A stretch of 47,904 bases of DNA from an uncultured Candidatus Saccharibacteria bacterium (lineage in GTDB: Bacteria; Patescibacteria; Saccharimonadia; Saccharimonadales; UBA6022): positions 1-47,904 of the forward strand of contig CAMPKW010000002.1 in the NCBI GenBank assembly GCA_946887425.1. The letters are read 5' to 3'. The notes beneath the pieces were generated by a model. The model made no database searches. It was not told the DNA's origin and saw only the letters and a program-made list of their open reading frames with translations. A program made the translations under genes and the position numbers. Below are positions 24,384 through 30,007 of this stretch, piece by piece; position 1 is the stretch's first letter, and every line of letters starts with the position of its first letter.

Positions 24384-24771
24384 ATATGCAAAACTAGTGC
24401 GCGATAATATTTGGCGCTGGCATGAGGAATGTGGTCACACTGTCATAGGCCAGAAGCTACATGGCGTCAGTCTGCAAAAACGTCTGAGTGAGAAACTACA
24501 CGAAGAGGTTGACGAAGTCGGGGCGGCGTTGAGTCGTGAGGAGCTCATTGAAGAGATTGCCGACATCCGTCAGGTTCTTGATGATTTATGTGTAGAGGCG
24601 GGCATTTCTGATGCTGAGGTGGTTGCTTCGCGGGCAAAAAAGCTCGCCAAAAAAGGCGGTTTTCGTAATGGTTGCTATATTGAAACTGTCACCATCCCAA
24701 GCGAAGATGACGAATGGGCGCAGTATTGCCGTAAGAGCCCGGAGAAATATCCGGAGGTTATAGATGAGTAA
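24370..24771 (+). CDS. MazG-like/phosphoribosyl-ATP pyrophosphohydrolase-type NTP pyrophosphatase
   Basis: A 133-residue all-alpha NTP pyrophosphatase: the opening KYAKLVRDNI is typical of the small MazG-like/PRA-PH group, and the metal-binding helices read LHEEVDEVGAAL and EELIEEIADIRQVLDDL (E-x2-E and E-x2-D). No histidine pathway is visible nearby, so nucleotide-pool cleaning is more likely than histidine synthesis. It overlaps ligA by 14 bp and rdgB by 8 bp, which binds the three in one operon. Confidence 0.85.
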   Translation: MPTFKYAKLVRDNIWRWHEECGHTVIGQKLHGVSLQKRLSEKLHEEVDEVGAALSREELIEEIADIRQVLDDLCVEAGISDAEVVASRAKKLAKKGGFRNGCYIETVTIPSEDDEWAQYCRKSPEKYPEVIDE

Positions 24772-25318
24772 GTTACCGGTCTTTATTACTGGCAATCAAA
24801 ACAAAGCCGATTATCTAGCCAAGATGCTAGGCGTGCAGCTAGAGCACCGCAAGGTCGACTTGGACGAAATTCAGTCGATCCATTTAGAGGATGTTGTCCG
24901 CCATAAGGCGCTTCAGGCGTACGAAATAATCGGGAAGCCGGTGCTAGTAGAAGATGTTGCGTTGAGTTTTACTGCACTCGGAGGGTTACCTGGGCCGTTT
25001 GTGAAATTTTTCGTTGAGACGCCAGGTGGCCTGGAAAATATGTGTCGAATGCTAGATGGCTTTACTGACCGATCGGCGCGCGCCGAGTGTGTGTTTGGTT
25101 ATTATGACGGTGAGCAGCTTGCGTTGCTACGCGGTGGACTTGATGGTGTAATTGCCGATCAACCCAGGGGCGATAACGGATTTGGCTGGGATAAGATTTT
25201 TCAACCAGAAGGATATGGCGATCAAACCCGCGCCGAGCTTTCGCTCGATGACGACGCGGTCACGTATAAACTCATTAAGCCATTTAGTGAGCTGCGAAAA
25301 CTGCTTATAGGAGAGTAA
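24764..25318 (+). CDS. rdgB: RdgB/HAM1-type non-canonical purine NTP pyrophosphatase
   Basis: A 184-residue ITP/XTP/dITP pyrophosphatase. Motifs: the opening FITGNQNKADYL (T-x-N-x2-K), VEDVALSF, GGLPGPFVKFF, and GFGWDKIFQPEGY. It removes deaminated purine nucleotides before they enter DNA. Last gene of the ligA operon; its start overlaps the MazG-like gene. A leaderless-type promoter for the next gene lies directly after its stop. Confidence 0.93.
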   Translation: MSKLPVFITGNQNKADYLAKMLGVQLEHRKVDLDEIQSIHLEDVVRHKALQAYEIIGKPVLVEDVALSFTALGGLPGPFVKFFVETPGGLENMCRMLDGFTDRSARAECVFGYYDGEQLALLRGGLDGVIADQPRGDNGFGWDKIFQPEGYGDQTRAELSLDDDAVTYKLIKPFSELRKLLIGE

Positions 25319-25347
25319 TAAGCGTAGCAGGGGAGTATACTGGAGCT

Positions 25348-25707
25348 ATGAATAGAGTGAAACGTCACGCTAGACGAGTTGCGATCGCCGTTATGGGTGC
25401 AATTGTACTGCTGGTTGGTATCGTCGCTATCCCATATCCTGGCCCCGGGTGGCTGATCGTCTTTGCTGGTTTGGCGATTCTAGCTACCGAATTCGAGTGG
25501 GCAGGTCGATTGCTTGAGCGCGCGCGAGCGTATTATGACAAGTGGGTAAGTTGGCTTAAGCGGCAGCACTGGGGTCTTCAGTTGCTTGTACTGGCATTTA
25601 CGGGTCTTGTCGTTGTGACGACGGTGTGGCTGCTTAATGGTTTTGGTATTTTAAATGCATGGCTTCATCTGGATCTTGATTGGGTGCAATCACCATTTGT
25701 TAAATAA
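25348..25707 (+). CDS. PGPGW-motif transmembrane protein
   Basis: A 119-residue protein with the family-defining PYPGPGWLIVFAGLAILATEF in the first hydrophobic region (split by the turn) and a second and third hydrophobic segment (about 73-98). An amphipathic linker (ERARAYYDKWVSWLKRQ) joins them. Function is unknown. TATACT (25336-25341) ends 6 nt before the ATG, so the mRNA should be leaderless. Strong terminator after it. Confidence 0.85.
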   Translation: MNRVKRHARRVAIAVMGAIVLLVGIVAIPYPGPGWLIVFAGLAILATEFEWAGRLLERARAYYDKWVSWLKRQHWGLQLLVLAFTGLVVVTTVWLLNGFGILNAWLHLDLDWVQSPFVK

Positions 25708-25721
25708 AAGAAACGTAAATA

Positions 25722-25760
25722 CAAAAGAATACCTCGCCGTTAAGGCGAGGTATTCTTTTG
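25722..25760. terminator. Long bidirectional terminator hairpin
   Basis: A perfect 17-bp stem, CAAAAGAATACCTCGCC (25722-25738) against its complement (25744-25760), loop GTTAA. The A/T-rich outer stem can serve as the U tract in either direction, between the convergent PGPGW and RRM genes. Confidence 0.9.
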
Positions 25761-25776
25761 TAGGGTGGGCAGTAAA

Positions 25777-26121
25777 CTACCAGCTACGCTGACGGAATGA
25801 ACCGCCACCGTTGCCACCACGGTCACCGCCGCGGTCGTTGTTGCCGCCGAAGTCACGACGAGGTCGGTCTTCTTTTGGACGTGCAAGACCAACGCTGATA
25901 GTACGACCGTCAAGGTCCTTACCGTCAAGTTGATCAACAGCTTTTTGGTTGTCTGCTTCGTTTACGAATTCAACAAAGCCGAAGCCCTTTGAACGGCCGC
26001 TGTCGCGGTCAGTGATGACGCGTGCGCTAGCAACTTCGCCGATTTGCTCGAAATGAGCTTTGAGTGTGTCGTCAGTAGTTGCGTATGCAAGGCTACCGAT
26101 GAATAGATTTTGTTGTGCCAT
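25777..26121 (-). CDS. Single-RRM RNA-binding protein with Gly/Arg-rich tail
   Basis: A 114-residue protein: one RNA-recognition motif (residues 3-80) with RNP2 LFIGSL and RNP1 KGFGFVEF, and a disordered RG/GG tail (RDFGGNNDRGGDRGGNGGG). It resembles cyanobacterial cold-induced Rbp proteins, which act as RNA chaperones. Upstream (to about 26280) is a long leader region rather than a gene, which fits the long 5' regions often seen with such RNA chaperones (inference). An AAGAAAAGAG purine stretch precedes the ATG. Confidence 0.93.
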   Translation of the reverse strand: MAQQNLFIGSLAYATTDDTLKAHFEQIGEVASARVITDRDSGRSKGFGFVEFVNEADNQKAVDQLDGKDLDGRTISVGLARPKEDRPRRDFGGNNDRGGDRGGNGGGSFRQRSW

Positions 26122-26309
26122 AATTGTGGTACTCTTTTCTTCTTATCTGATTCTGATTATCGTCAGATCGACCGCTTGTGCGATGTTTGCGAAGAAGAGA
26201 GTTTACCGAAGTGGTAAGCGCCCGCCTTTTGCCTTAATACGCGTGTGCTTCTGAACATCTCTATTTAATCATGATTCTTCAAAAAACACTAGGATAAGCA
26301 ATATAGTAC

Positions 26310-26338
26310 TTGCAATATCAAAGATAGGAGGGGATAAT
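26310..26338 (+). promoter_or_regulatory. Promoter of the candidate RNA before tRNA-Ala
   Basis: TTGCAA (26310-26315), 17-bp spacer, GATAAT (26333-26338); predicted start near 26345. Confidence 0.65.
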
Positions 26339-26344
26339 AAACCA

Positions 26345-26470
26345 TAAGCTGGTACGCCAATGGGGTGCCATTGAGCGTTAAAACAAACAAGTTCAAAACA
26401 AACATAGCGCCCCGGGTGGGCGCGTAGCAGCCTAGAAAACTCGCCCTCGACAGATGTGGCGAGTTTTTGT
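26345..26470 (+). ncRNA. Candidate structured non-coding RNA
   Basis: About 125 nt between a good promoter and an intrinsic terminator with no convincing ORF. Three hairpins: ACGC-CAATGG/CCATTG-AGCGT with loop GGTG (about 26354-26378), then an A-rich, unpaired linker, then GCGCCC/GGGCGC (26407-26422), then the terminator AAAACTCGCC/GGCGAGTTTT (26437-26468). I do not recognise a known family (not tmRNA, SRP RNA, RNase P RNA or 6S by motif). It lies directly upstream of tRNA-Ala(GGC). Confidence 0.5.
26437..26470 (+). terminator. Terminator overlapping the tRNA-Ala promoter
   Basis: AAAACTCGCC (26437-26446) pairs with GGCGAGTTTT (26459-26468). The loop carries TCGACA (26447-26452), the likely -35 of tRNA-Ala, and the T tract runs into TGT-TACAAT (-10 at 26471-26476), 18-bp spacing. 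Confidence 0.8.
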
Positions 26471-26487
26471 TACAATGAGTCAAGTTT

Positions 26488-26564
26488 GGGGCATTAGCTC
26501 ATTTGGCTAGAGCGCTTCGCTGGCAGCGAAGAGGTGACCGGTTCGAATCCGGTATGCTCCACCA
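26488..26564 (+). tRNA. tRNA-Ala(GGC), CCA encoded; island integration site
   Basis: Acceptor GGGGCAT pairs with ATGCTCC, with the alanine identity pair G3-U70; anticodon stem CTTCG/CGAAG with loop CTGGCAG gives GGC; T-loop TTCGAAT; discriminator A and CCA (26562-26564). The 13-bp core CCACCAAATTTAT begins at its last acceptor bases and recurs at 31534. Confidence 0.97.
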
Positions 26565-26634
26565 AATTTATACCAATTTCTTGTAGGATACCTACAAGAA
26601 CAGAGGTCAGCATGTACCGGTGCTGATCTTTTTT
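26559..26634 (+). repeat. Left island boundary repeat (attL-like)
   Basis: Core CCACCAAATTTAT (26559-26571), identical at the right end, then a diverged segment matching the right copy: TTGTAGGA, ACAGAGGTC, GCATGTA, TGCTG and a T run. It contains a perfect 8-bp hairpin (CTTGTAGG/CCTACAAG) and the tRNA terminator. Confidence 0.75.
26603..26634 (+). terminator. Terminator of tRNA-Ala
   Basis: GGTCAGCA (26605-26612) pairs with TGCTGATC (26621-26628) with one wobble, then six Ts. Confidence 0.85.
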
Positions 26635-26902
26635 AGTGTCAAAATGGGTACAAAACACGCAAGCCTTAAATTCAGGTCCTGGCTCCACCCCTGTTAAATG
26701 GTTTTATATTCATAAGGTAGCTTAGGTACCGGTACGACATGTCGGGTCGCGGCTGACCCCTGTTGGAATTTGTCAAAATGTACCGGTGCAAAAAAATGCG
26801 CTTAGTCAAAATAGCCCAGAAATAGCGACCCGACGGGCGATAAGACGGGCGACCGGACACCCAAATTCGACCTATTTACGATCATAAAAGAGCACCGGTA
26901 CA
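26613..26902. repeat. Repeat-dense non-coding head of the island
   Basis: The 415 bp between tRNA-Ala and the first ORF hold no gene I can support but many repeats. ACCGGT-centred motifs occur at 26613-26623 (TGTACCGGTGC), 26726-26735 (GTACCGGTAC), 26779-26789 (TGTACCGGTGC) and 26892-26902 (GCACCGGTACA, inverted); their centres are 112, 54 and 112 bp apart. GTCGGGTCGC (26741-26750) has its perfect complement GCGACCCGAC at 26825-26834. GACGGGCGA occurs twice at 12-bp period (26832-26840, 26844-26852). GTCAAAATG recurs at 26638 and 26772. Confidence 0.8.
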
Positions 26903-26979
26903 TGCACCTGAATCTGCTCATGCTCGTATAATTCTACAATTCATGGCATTCTGTCGTCAGAAAGTCGAGATGTCATGCA

Positions 26980-27381
26980 ATGCCCCGAGTTACCTACGAG
27001 ACGTACCGTCAACGTCACCTGCAGCTACGTCAGCTTTGGAACGAACGCCAAGGTGTCTTTGTTCTGCTCGATCCTAGGGAGCAATGGGCAGTGCATGAAT
27101 ACTTCCTCTGCGCCGACAATCCCACTGAGACTGAACTCCACGCTCACTACATCACCCTGAAGGTCGAAGGCAGCTCACTCCCAAGCCGCGCCGGCAAGGC
27201 CTATGCCGAACTGCAGCGCCGGCTCCAGGCGGGACGGCCGGTCCAAAAGGTCTATGCTGCGAGTGAAGTCAGTAAAAGCAAAGTCTTGAGTGTGCGTCCG
27301 CTAGTGCAGCCGAGTGTTGATATCGACCGCTTTGTAGATGCGCTACTGTGCGTAGGCGAACGACTCAGTCGTAAAGCATAA
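26980..27381 (+). CDS. Island hypothetical protein
   Basis: 133 residues, not recognised. The N-terminal half is a charged, helix-rich segment (YETYRQRHLQLRQLWNERQ), then VLLDPREQWAVHEYFLCAD, then a linker with SSLPSRAGKAYAELQRRL and a C-terminal helix (VDRFVDALLCVGERL-type). No transmembrane segment. A TATAAT at 26927-26932 is a possible -10, giving a leader of about 40 nt without a clear ribosome site. It is the first gene after the repeat-rich head, the place where replication, transfer or excision factors often sit (inference only). Confidence 0.6.
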   Translation: MPRVTYETYRQRHLQLRQLWNERQGVFVLLDPREQWAVHEYFLCADNPTETELHAHYITLKVEGSSLPSRAGKAYAELQRRLQAGRPVQKVYAASEVSKSKVLSVRPLVQPSVDIDRFVDALLCVGERLSRKA

Positions 27382-27412
27382 GCGTTATGTAGCAAAACGA
27401 CAAATTCCGCCA

Positions 27413-27442
27413 TTGTCAAATTAGAGGCTACTGAATTATAAT
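27413..27442 (+). promoter_or_regulatory. Promoter of the CBASS operon
   Basis: TTGTCA (27413-27418), 18-bp spacer, perfect TATAAT (27437-27442); predicted start near 27449. This leaves about 93 nt of leader before the mini-ORF at 27542, unusual here, where most leaders are near zero. Confidence 0.75.
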
Positions 27443-27541
27443 TGAGGTTAGTAGATTCATAGCGAGGGTGAAGCTATTTCGGTAAAGATCCAGCCTTCGA
27501 GGGAAGTCTGGAAACCAACAAATTTAAATGGGGGGTTCGCT

Positions 27542-27577
27542 ATGAACACAATACTTATTGGTGGCATTAAATTATGA
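27542..27577 (+). CDS. Eleven-codon leader ORF upstream of the CD-NTase
   Basis: ATG at 27542 after a GGGGGG stretch (27532-27537) encodes MNTILIGGIKL and stops at TGA 27575-27577, sharing ATGA with the CD-NTase start. The CD-NTase has no ribosome site of its own, so its translation probably depends on this mini-ORF. Confidence 0.5.
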   Translation: MNTILIGGIKL

Positions 27578-28455
27578 TAACGGAAGCACAGCTTGGTATC
27601 TGGACTGGGCCATCCAGTCAAACTGAACAAGATAAGCAGGATCGTACTGAGCGTATGATTCGTGAGGCTATCCACGCCCATCCTGCATTCGAAGGCGTCG
27701 GACTTAAGGTGTTTGCTAAGGGTTCGTACGCAAACAACACCAACGTCAAGGCGGATAGTGATGTTGATGTTGCTGTCGAATGTACAGAAGCGTTGTACTG
27801 GAAGGAGACCACCGAAGGTCTTCGCCCATTGCCGCACAATCCTTATCGGGGGCAATGGACGCCGGATAGGCTGCGTGCTGAACTACTCACAGCGCTCAAG
27901 ACCAAATTCCCTGACGGCGTCGATGCGTCGGGGTCAACCGCGTTCCGGATCCTCCCTGGTAGCTCTCGCGTAAACGCGGACGTCGTTCCTTGCTTTTCCT
28001 TCAAGTACTACACGGATACTACGACGTGGCTCGAGGGTACGAAGGTTTTCAAGAAAGATGGGTCAAGTCTTCAGAATTATCCTAATCAGCAGCTCACAAA
28101 CGGCCGCGCAAAGAATATTCGAACTGGAAGTCGATACAAGAAGATCGTTCGAATACTTAAGCGTGTCGAAAATGCTATGGTCCAAGCTGGAGTCCATCGC
28201 GAGGTGCCATCTTTCTTTGTGGAATGCCTTGTCTACAACTGCCCAGATGAGCTTCTCACTCAGGAGACTTGGACGGACTCCGTTCAAGGTGCGCTTAGTC
28301 ACCTATGGGTTCAGTTGAAGGGCGATGAGCCAACTGAATCATCTCAGCGACTTGTCGAAGTCAACGAATGTAAGTATCTCTTCAGTTCTGAGCAGGCCTG
28401 GACTCGCCAAGATGGCCGAGATTTCGTGCAAGCTGCCTGGGAGTATGTTTCGTGA
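27574..28455 (+). CDS. CBASS cGAS/DncV-like nucleotidyltransferase (CD-NTase)
   Basis: A 293-residue CD-NTase, the enzyme that senses phage infection and makes a cyclic oligonucleotide second messenger. The polymerase-beta-type active site is complete: KGSYANNT with G50-S51, the metal pair in DSDVDVAVE (D63, D65) and the third Asp in NADVVP (D136). An all-alpha C-terminal half follows (FFVECLVYN near 213). Length is normal. The clade is not certain; CdnB or CdnE types are the ones known with Cap15 effectors. Its stop overlaps the next start (GTGA), so enzyme and effector are made together. No Cap2/Cap3 or HORMA/TRIP13 genes are present, making this a minimal type I system. Confidence 0.9.
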   Translation: MITEAQLGIWTGPSSQTEQDKQDRTERMIREAIHAHPAFEGVGLKVFAKGSYANNTNVKADSDVDVAVECTEALYWKETTEGLRPLPHNPYRGQWTPDRLRAELLTALKTKFPDGVDASGSTAFRILPGSSRVNADVVPCFSFKYYTDTTTWLEGTKVFKKDGSSLQNYPNQQLTNGRAKNIRTGSRYKKIVRILKRVENAMVQAGVHREVPSFFVECLVYNCPDELLTQETWTDSVQGALSHLWVQLKGDEPTESSQRLVEVNECKYLFSSEQAWTRQDGRDFVQAAWEYVS

Positions 28456-29069
28456 ACTGGTCGTTAGTTTCCCGGGTTGCCGTCGGCATCGTTCTTGCCG
28501 TCCTTCTCGTCGGATCATGGCTCGCCGATGGCAGCCCCAATATGGGATTGCTTAAATTCCTTTCTGTAGCAGGCACTACTGTCTTCGCCGCTTTCCTACT
28601 TTGGGAGCATTGGGCTTGGCGGTTGCCTCTGGTCCAGATGCTTCCGAAGGTACCACGGAACATTCGTGGTACATGGAGGGGTGTTCTAAAATCTCAATGG
28701 ATTGACCCGCAGACTGGCAAGCAGATTCCCGAAAAGACTGTTTATCTTGTGGTTCGACAAAACGCTTCCACTGTGCGCACAGCTCTGTATACGAATGAAT
28801 CAAGATCCACTTCGTCATTGGCGAAAGTCAGCGACTTTGATGGCGACTCCATCCTGCACTACCTGTATTTCAACAAGCCATCCATTGGTGTCGAGAGTCG
28901 AAGTCGAATGCATCATGGCTCTACGGCACTGGATGTTGCAGGCTCTCCAGCCAAGAGGCTCGCGGGTCGATATTGGACTGACCGTGACTCCAAGGGTGAG
29001 CTAGTCTTCACCGAGCGGAGCAAAGTTCTTGTCGACGACTACGAGGGCGCTGTCGCATTATGGCCGTAA
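28452..29069 (+). CDS. Cap15-like CBASS effector (2TM plus beta-barrel)
   Basis: 205 residues: two transmembrane helices (about 8-24 and 33-51) and a strand-rich C-terminal domain (about 68-195) of the SMODS-associating 2TM beta-strand-rich type. Family patterns: RGTWRG (72-77), a TNESRSTSSLA segment (114-124), LHYLYFNKP (135-143), HHG (154-156), LAGRYWTDRDSKGEL (170-184). In characterised CBASS the barrel binds the cyclic nucleotide and the protein then oligomerises to disrupt the inner membrane, killing the infected cell. Start is GTG overlapping the CD-NTase stop. Function is inferred from sequence pattern and position together. Confidence 0.88.
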   Translation: MNWSLVSRVAVGIVLAVLLVGSWLADGSPNMGLLKFLSVAGTTVFAAFLLWEHWAWRLPLVQMLPKVPRNIRGTWRGVLKSQWIDPQTGKQIPEKTVYLVVRQNASTVRTALYTNESRSTSSLAKVSDFDGDSILHYLYFNKPSIGVESRSRMHHGSTALDVAGSPAKRLAGRYWTDRDSKGELVFTERSKVLVDDYEGAVALWP

Positions 29070-29102
29070 GGGAAGCAAGCGTTGCTCACATGGAAGATGC
29101 TG

Positions 29103-29933
29103 ATGGCGAATCTAAGTAACGGCAACATCATGAAACTAGAGAAGTTGTTCGGCATGTCGTCGGGCTACGTGCTTGACTTTACAAACCAGACGTTCAAGCA
29201 GTTTGTCGAGAACTCACTTTCTTTTGATCCGTACGACCGTTATGTGGGCTCGAAGGCTAACATCCTGCGTGGAATTTGGAATAAGGAGTCACCGGCTGAT
29301 GTAGCTAAGCTCAACTTGGAATTGCTCGAGCATTGGCGCCTCAGCAACCTCCTCGGCGACGTTGAACCGACGCCCTCAGAGCAACAGATCGCCCTGGAGC
29401 TGGAGGGCCAGTTCCGGACAGGTCCCGCTGAAGAGCCATCGGCTGATCTCGAATTTCTGGCTCGCGACTTAGGGGAGTGGCAGATTAGCTCGCTTCCAGT
29501 CGAACTGAGTACTCAGGATATCGTTCGGGCACGCCTTGTGGAGATCGACAAGTGCCTGAAAGCTGATGCTCCGCTCGCAGTGATCTTCCTAGCCGGTAGC
29601 ACCCTCGAAGGACTCTTGGCCGAACTAGCGAGATCCCATGCTTACGAATACACAACATCGTCGGCCGCACCAACCTTGCGTGGCACGGTCAAGCCGCTCG
29701 AAACTTGGACACTTGCTGAGCTAATCGCCGTATCCCGCGCACTGGGAATCTTGAGGGCGGATGTCATGACACACGCCGATCATGTCCGTAAGTTCCGAAA
29801 CTATATCCACCCGCGTCAGCAGATTGCGGAGAGCTTTGAACCGCGAATGATCACGGCGCAGATTGCTCAGAAGGTTTTGCTTGCTGCGTTGGAAGACTTG
29901 GCCGAGTTGGCTGGGCCTGGACGGGAGCTATAG
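29103..29933 (+). CDS. Defence-associated hypothetical protein with HEPN-like C-terminal motif
   Basis: 276 residues. The N-terminus (MANLSNGNIMKLEKLFGM, SGYVLDFTNQTF, YVGSKANILRGIW) recalls abortive-infection-type proteins found near defence genes; I cannot name the Pfam entry. The C-terminal helical half (VEIDKCLKADAPLAVIFLAG, VKPLETWTLAELIAVSRALG) ends in DHVRKFRNYIHPRQQ, an R-x(n)-H arrangement like the RNase motif of HEPN domains. ATG 29103 is chosen because GGAAG (29092-29096) lies 6 nt upstream; an in-frame TTG at 29082 after AAGGGAAG is the alternative. It starts 33 nt after the Cap15 gene and may be a third member of the operon. Confidence 0.7.
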   Translation: MANLSNGNIMKLEKLFGMSSGYVLDFTNQTFKQFVENSLSFDPYDRYVGSKANILRGIWNKESPADVAKLNLELLEHWRLSNLLGDVEPTPSEQQIALELEGQFRTGPAEEPSADLEFLARDLGEWQISSLPVELSTQDIVRARLVEIDKCLKADAPLAVIFLAGSTLEGLLAELARSHAYEYTTSSAAPTLRGTVKPLETWTLAELIAVSRALGILRADVMTHADHVRKFRNYIHPRQQIAESFEPRMITAQIAQKVLLAALEDLAELAGPGREL

Positions 29934-30005
29934 GTGCTGTCAGTGAGTGAAATTGAAAGTATCGAGAAGATGCACCGAGCAACTGCAGTGGCGGATGCTT
30001 CCTGA
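29934..30005 (+). CDS. Possible 23-codon ORF between two defence-island genes
   Basis: GTG at 29934 follows the previous stop without a gap and opens a frame reading MLSVSEIESIEKM then HRATAVADAS, ending TGA 30003-30005, 2 nt before the next start (GTG 30008). It could be a tiny protein, a translational bridge, or the detached N-terminus of the next gene after a frameshift. Confidence 0.3.
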   Translation: MLSVSEIESIEKMHRATAVADAS

Positions 30006-30007
30006 TC

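Noticed and set aside
24370..24771. Histidine biosynthesis HisE assignment for the MazG-like protein
   Set aside because: No other histidine genes are nearby; the partners are DNA ligase and RdgB, which fits nucleotide cleaning better.
26164..26258. A 31-codon basic ORF on the minus strand upstream of the RRM gene
   Set aside because: No ribosome site or clear promoter and no recognisable family; better seen as part of the RRM gene's leader region.
26382..26435. A frame in the candidate RNA reading NKQVQNKHSAPGGRVAA then TAG, similar in look to a tmRNA degradation tag
   Set aside because: No tRNA-like domain pairs with it; the tRNA downstream is a full tRNA-Ala with anticodon arm, and no conserved tmRNA 5' sequence is present. 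Probably chance.
26682..26689. A second GCTCCACC inside the island head, as in the tRNA-Ala end
   Set aside because: Only 8 bp match and the following bases differ from the att core; too short to call a third att site or tRNA remnant.
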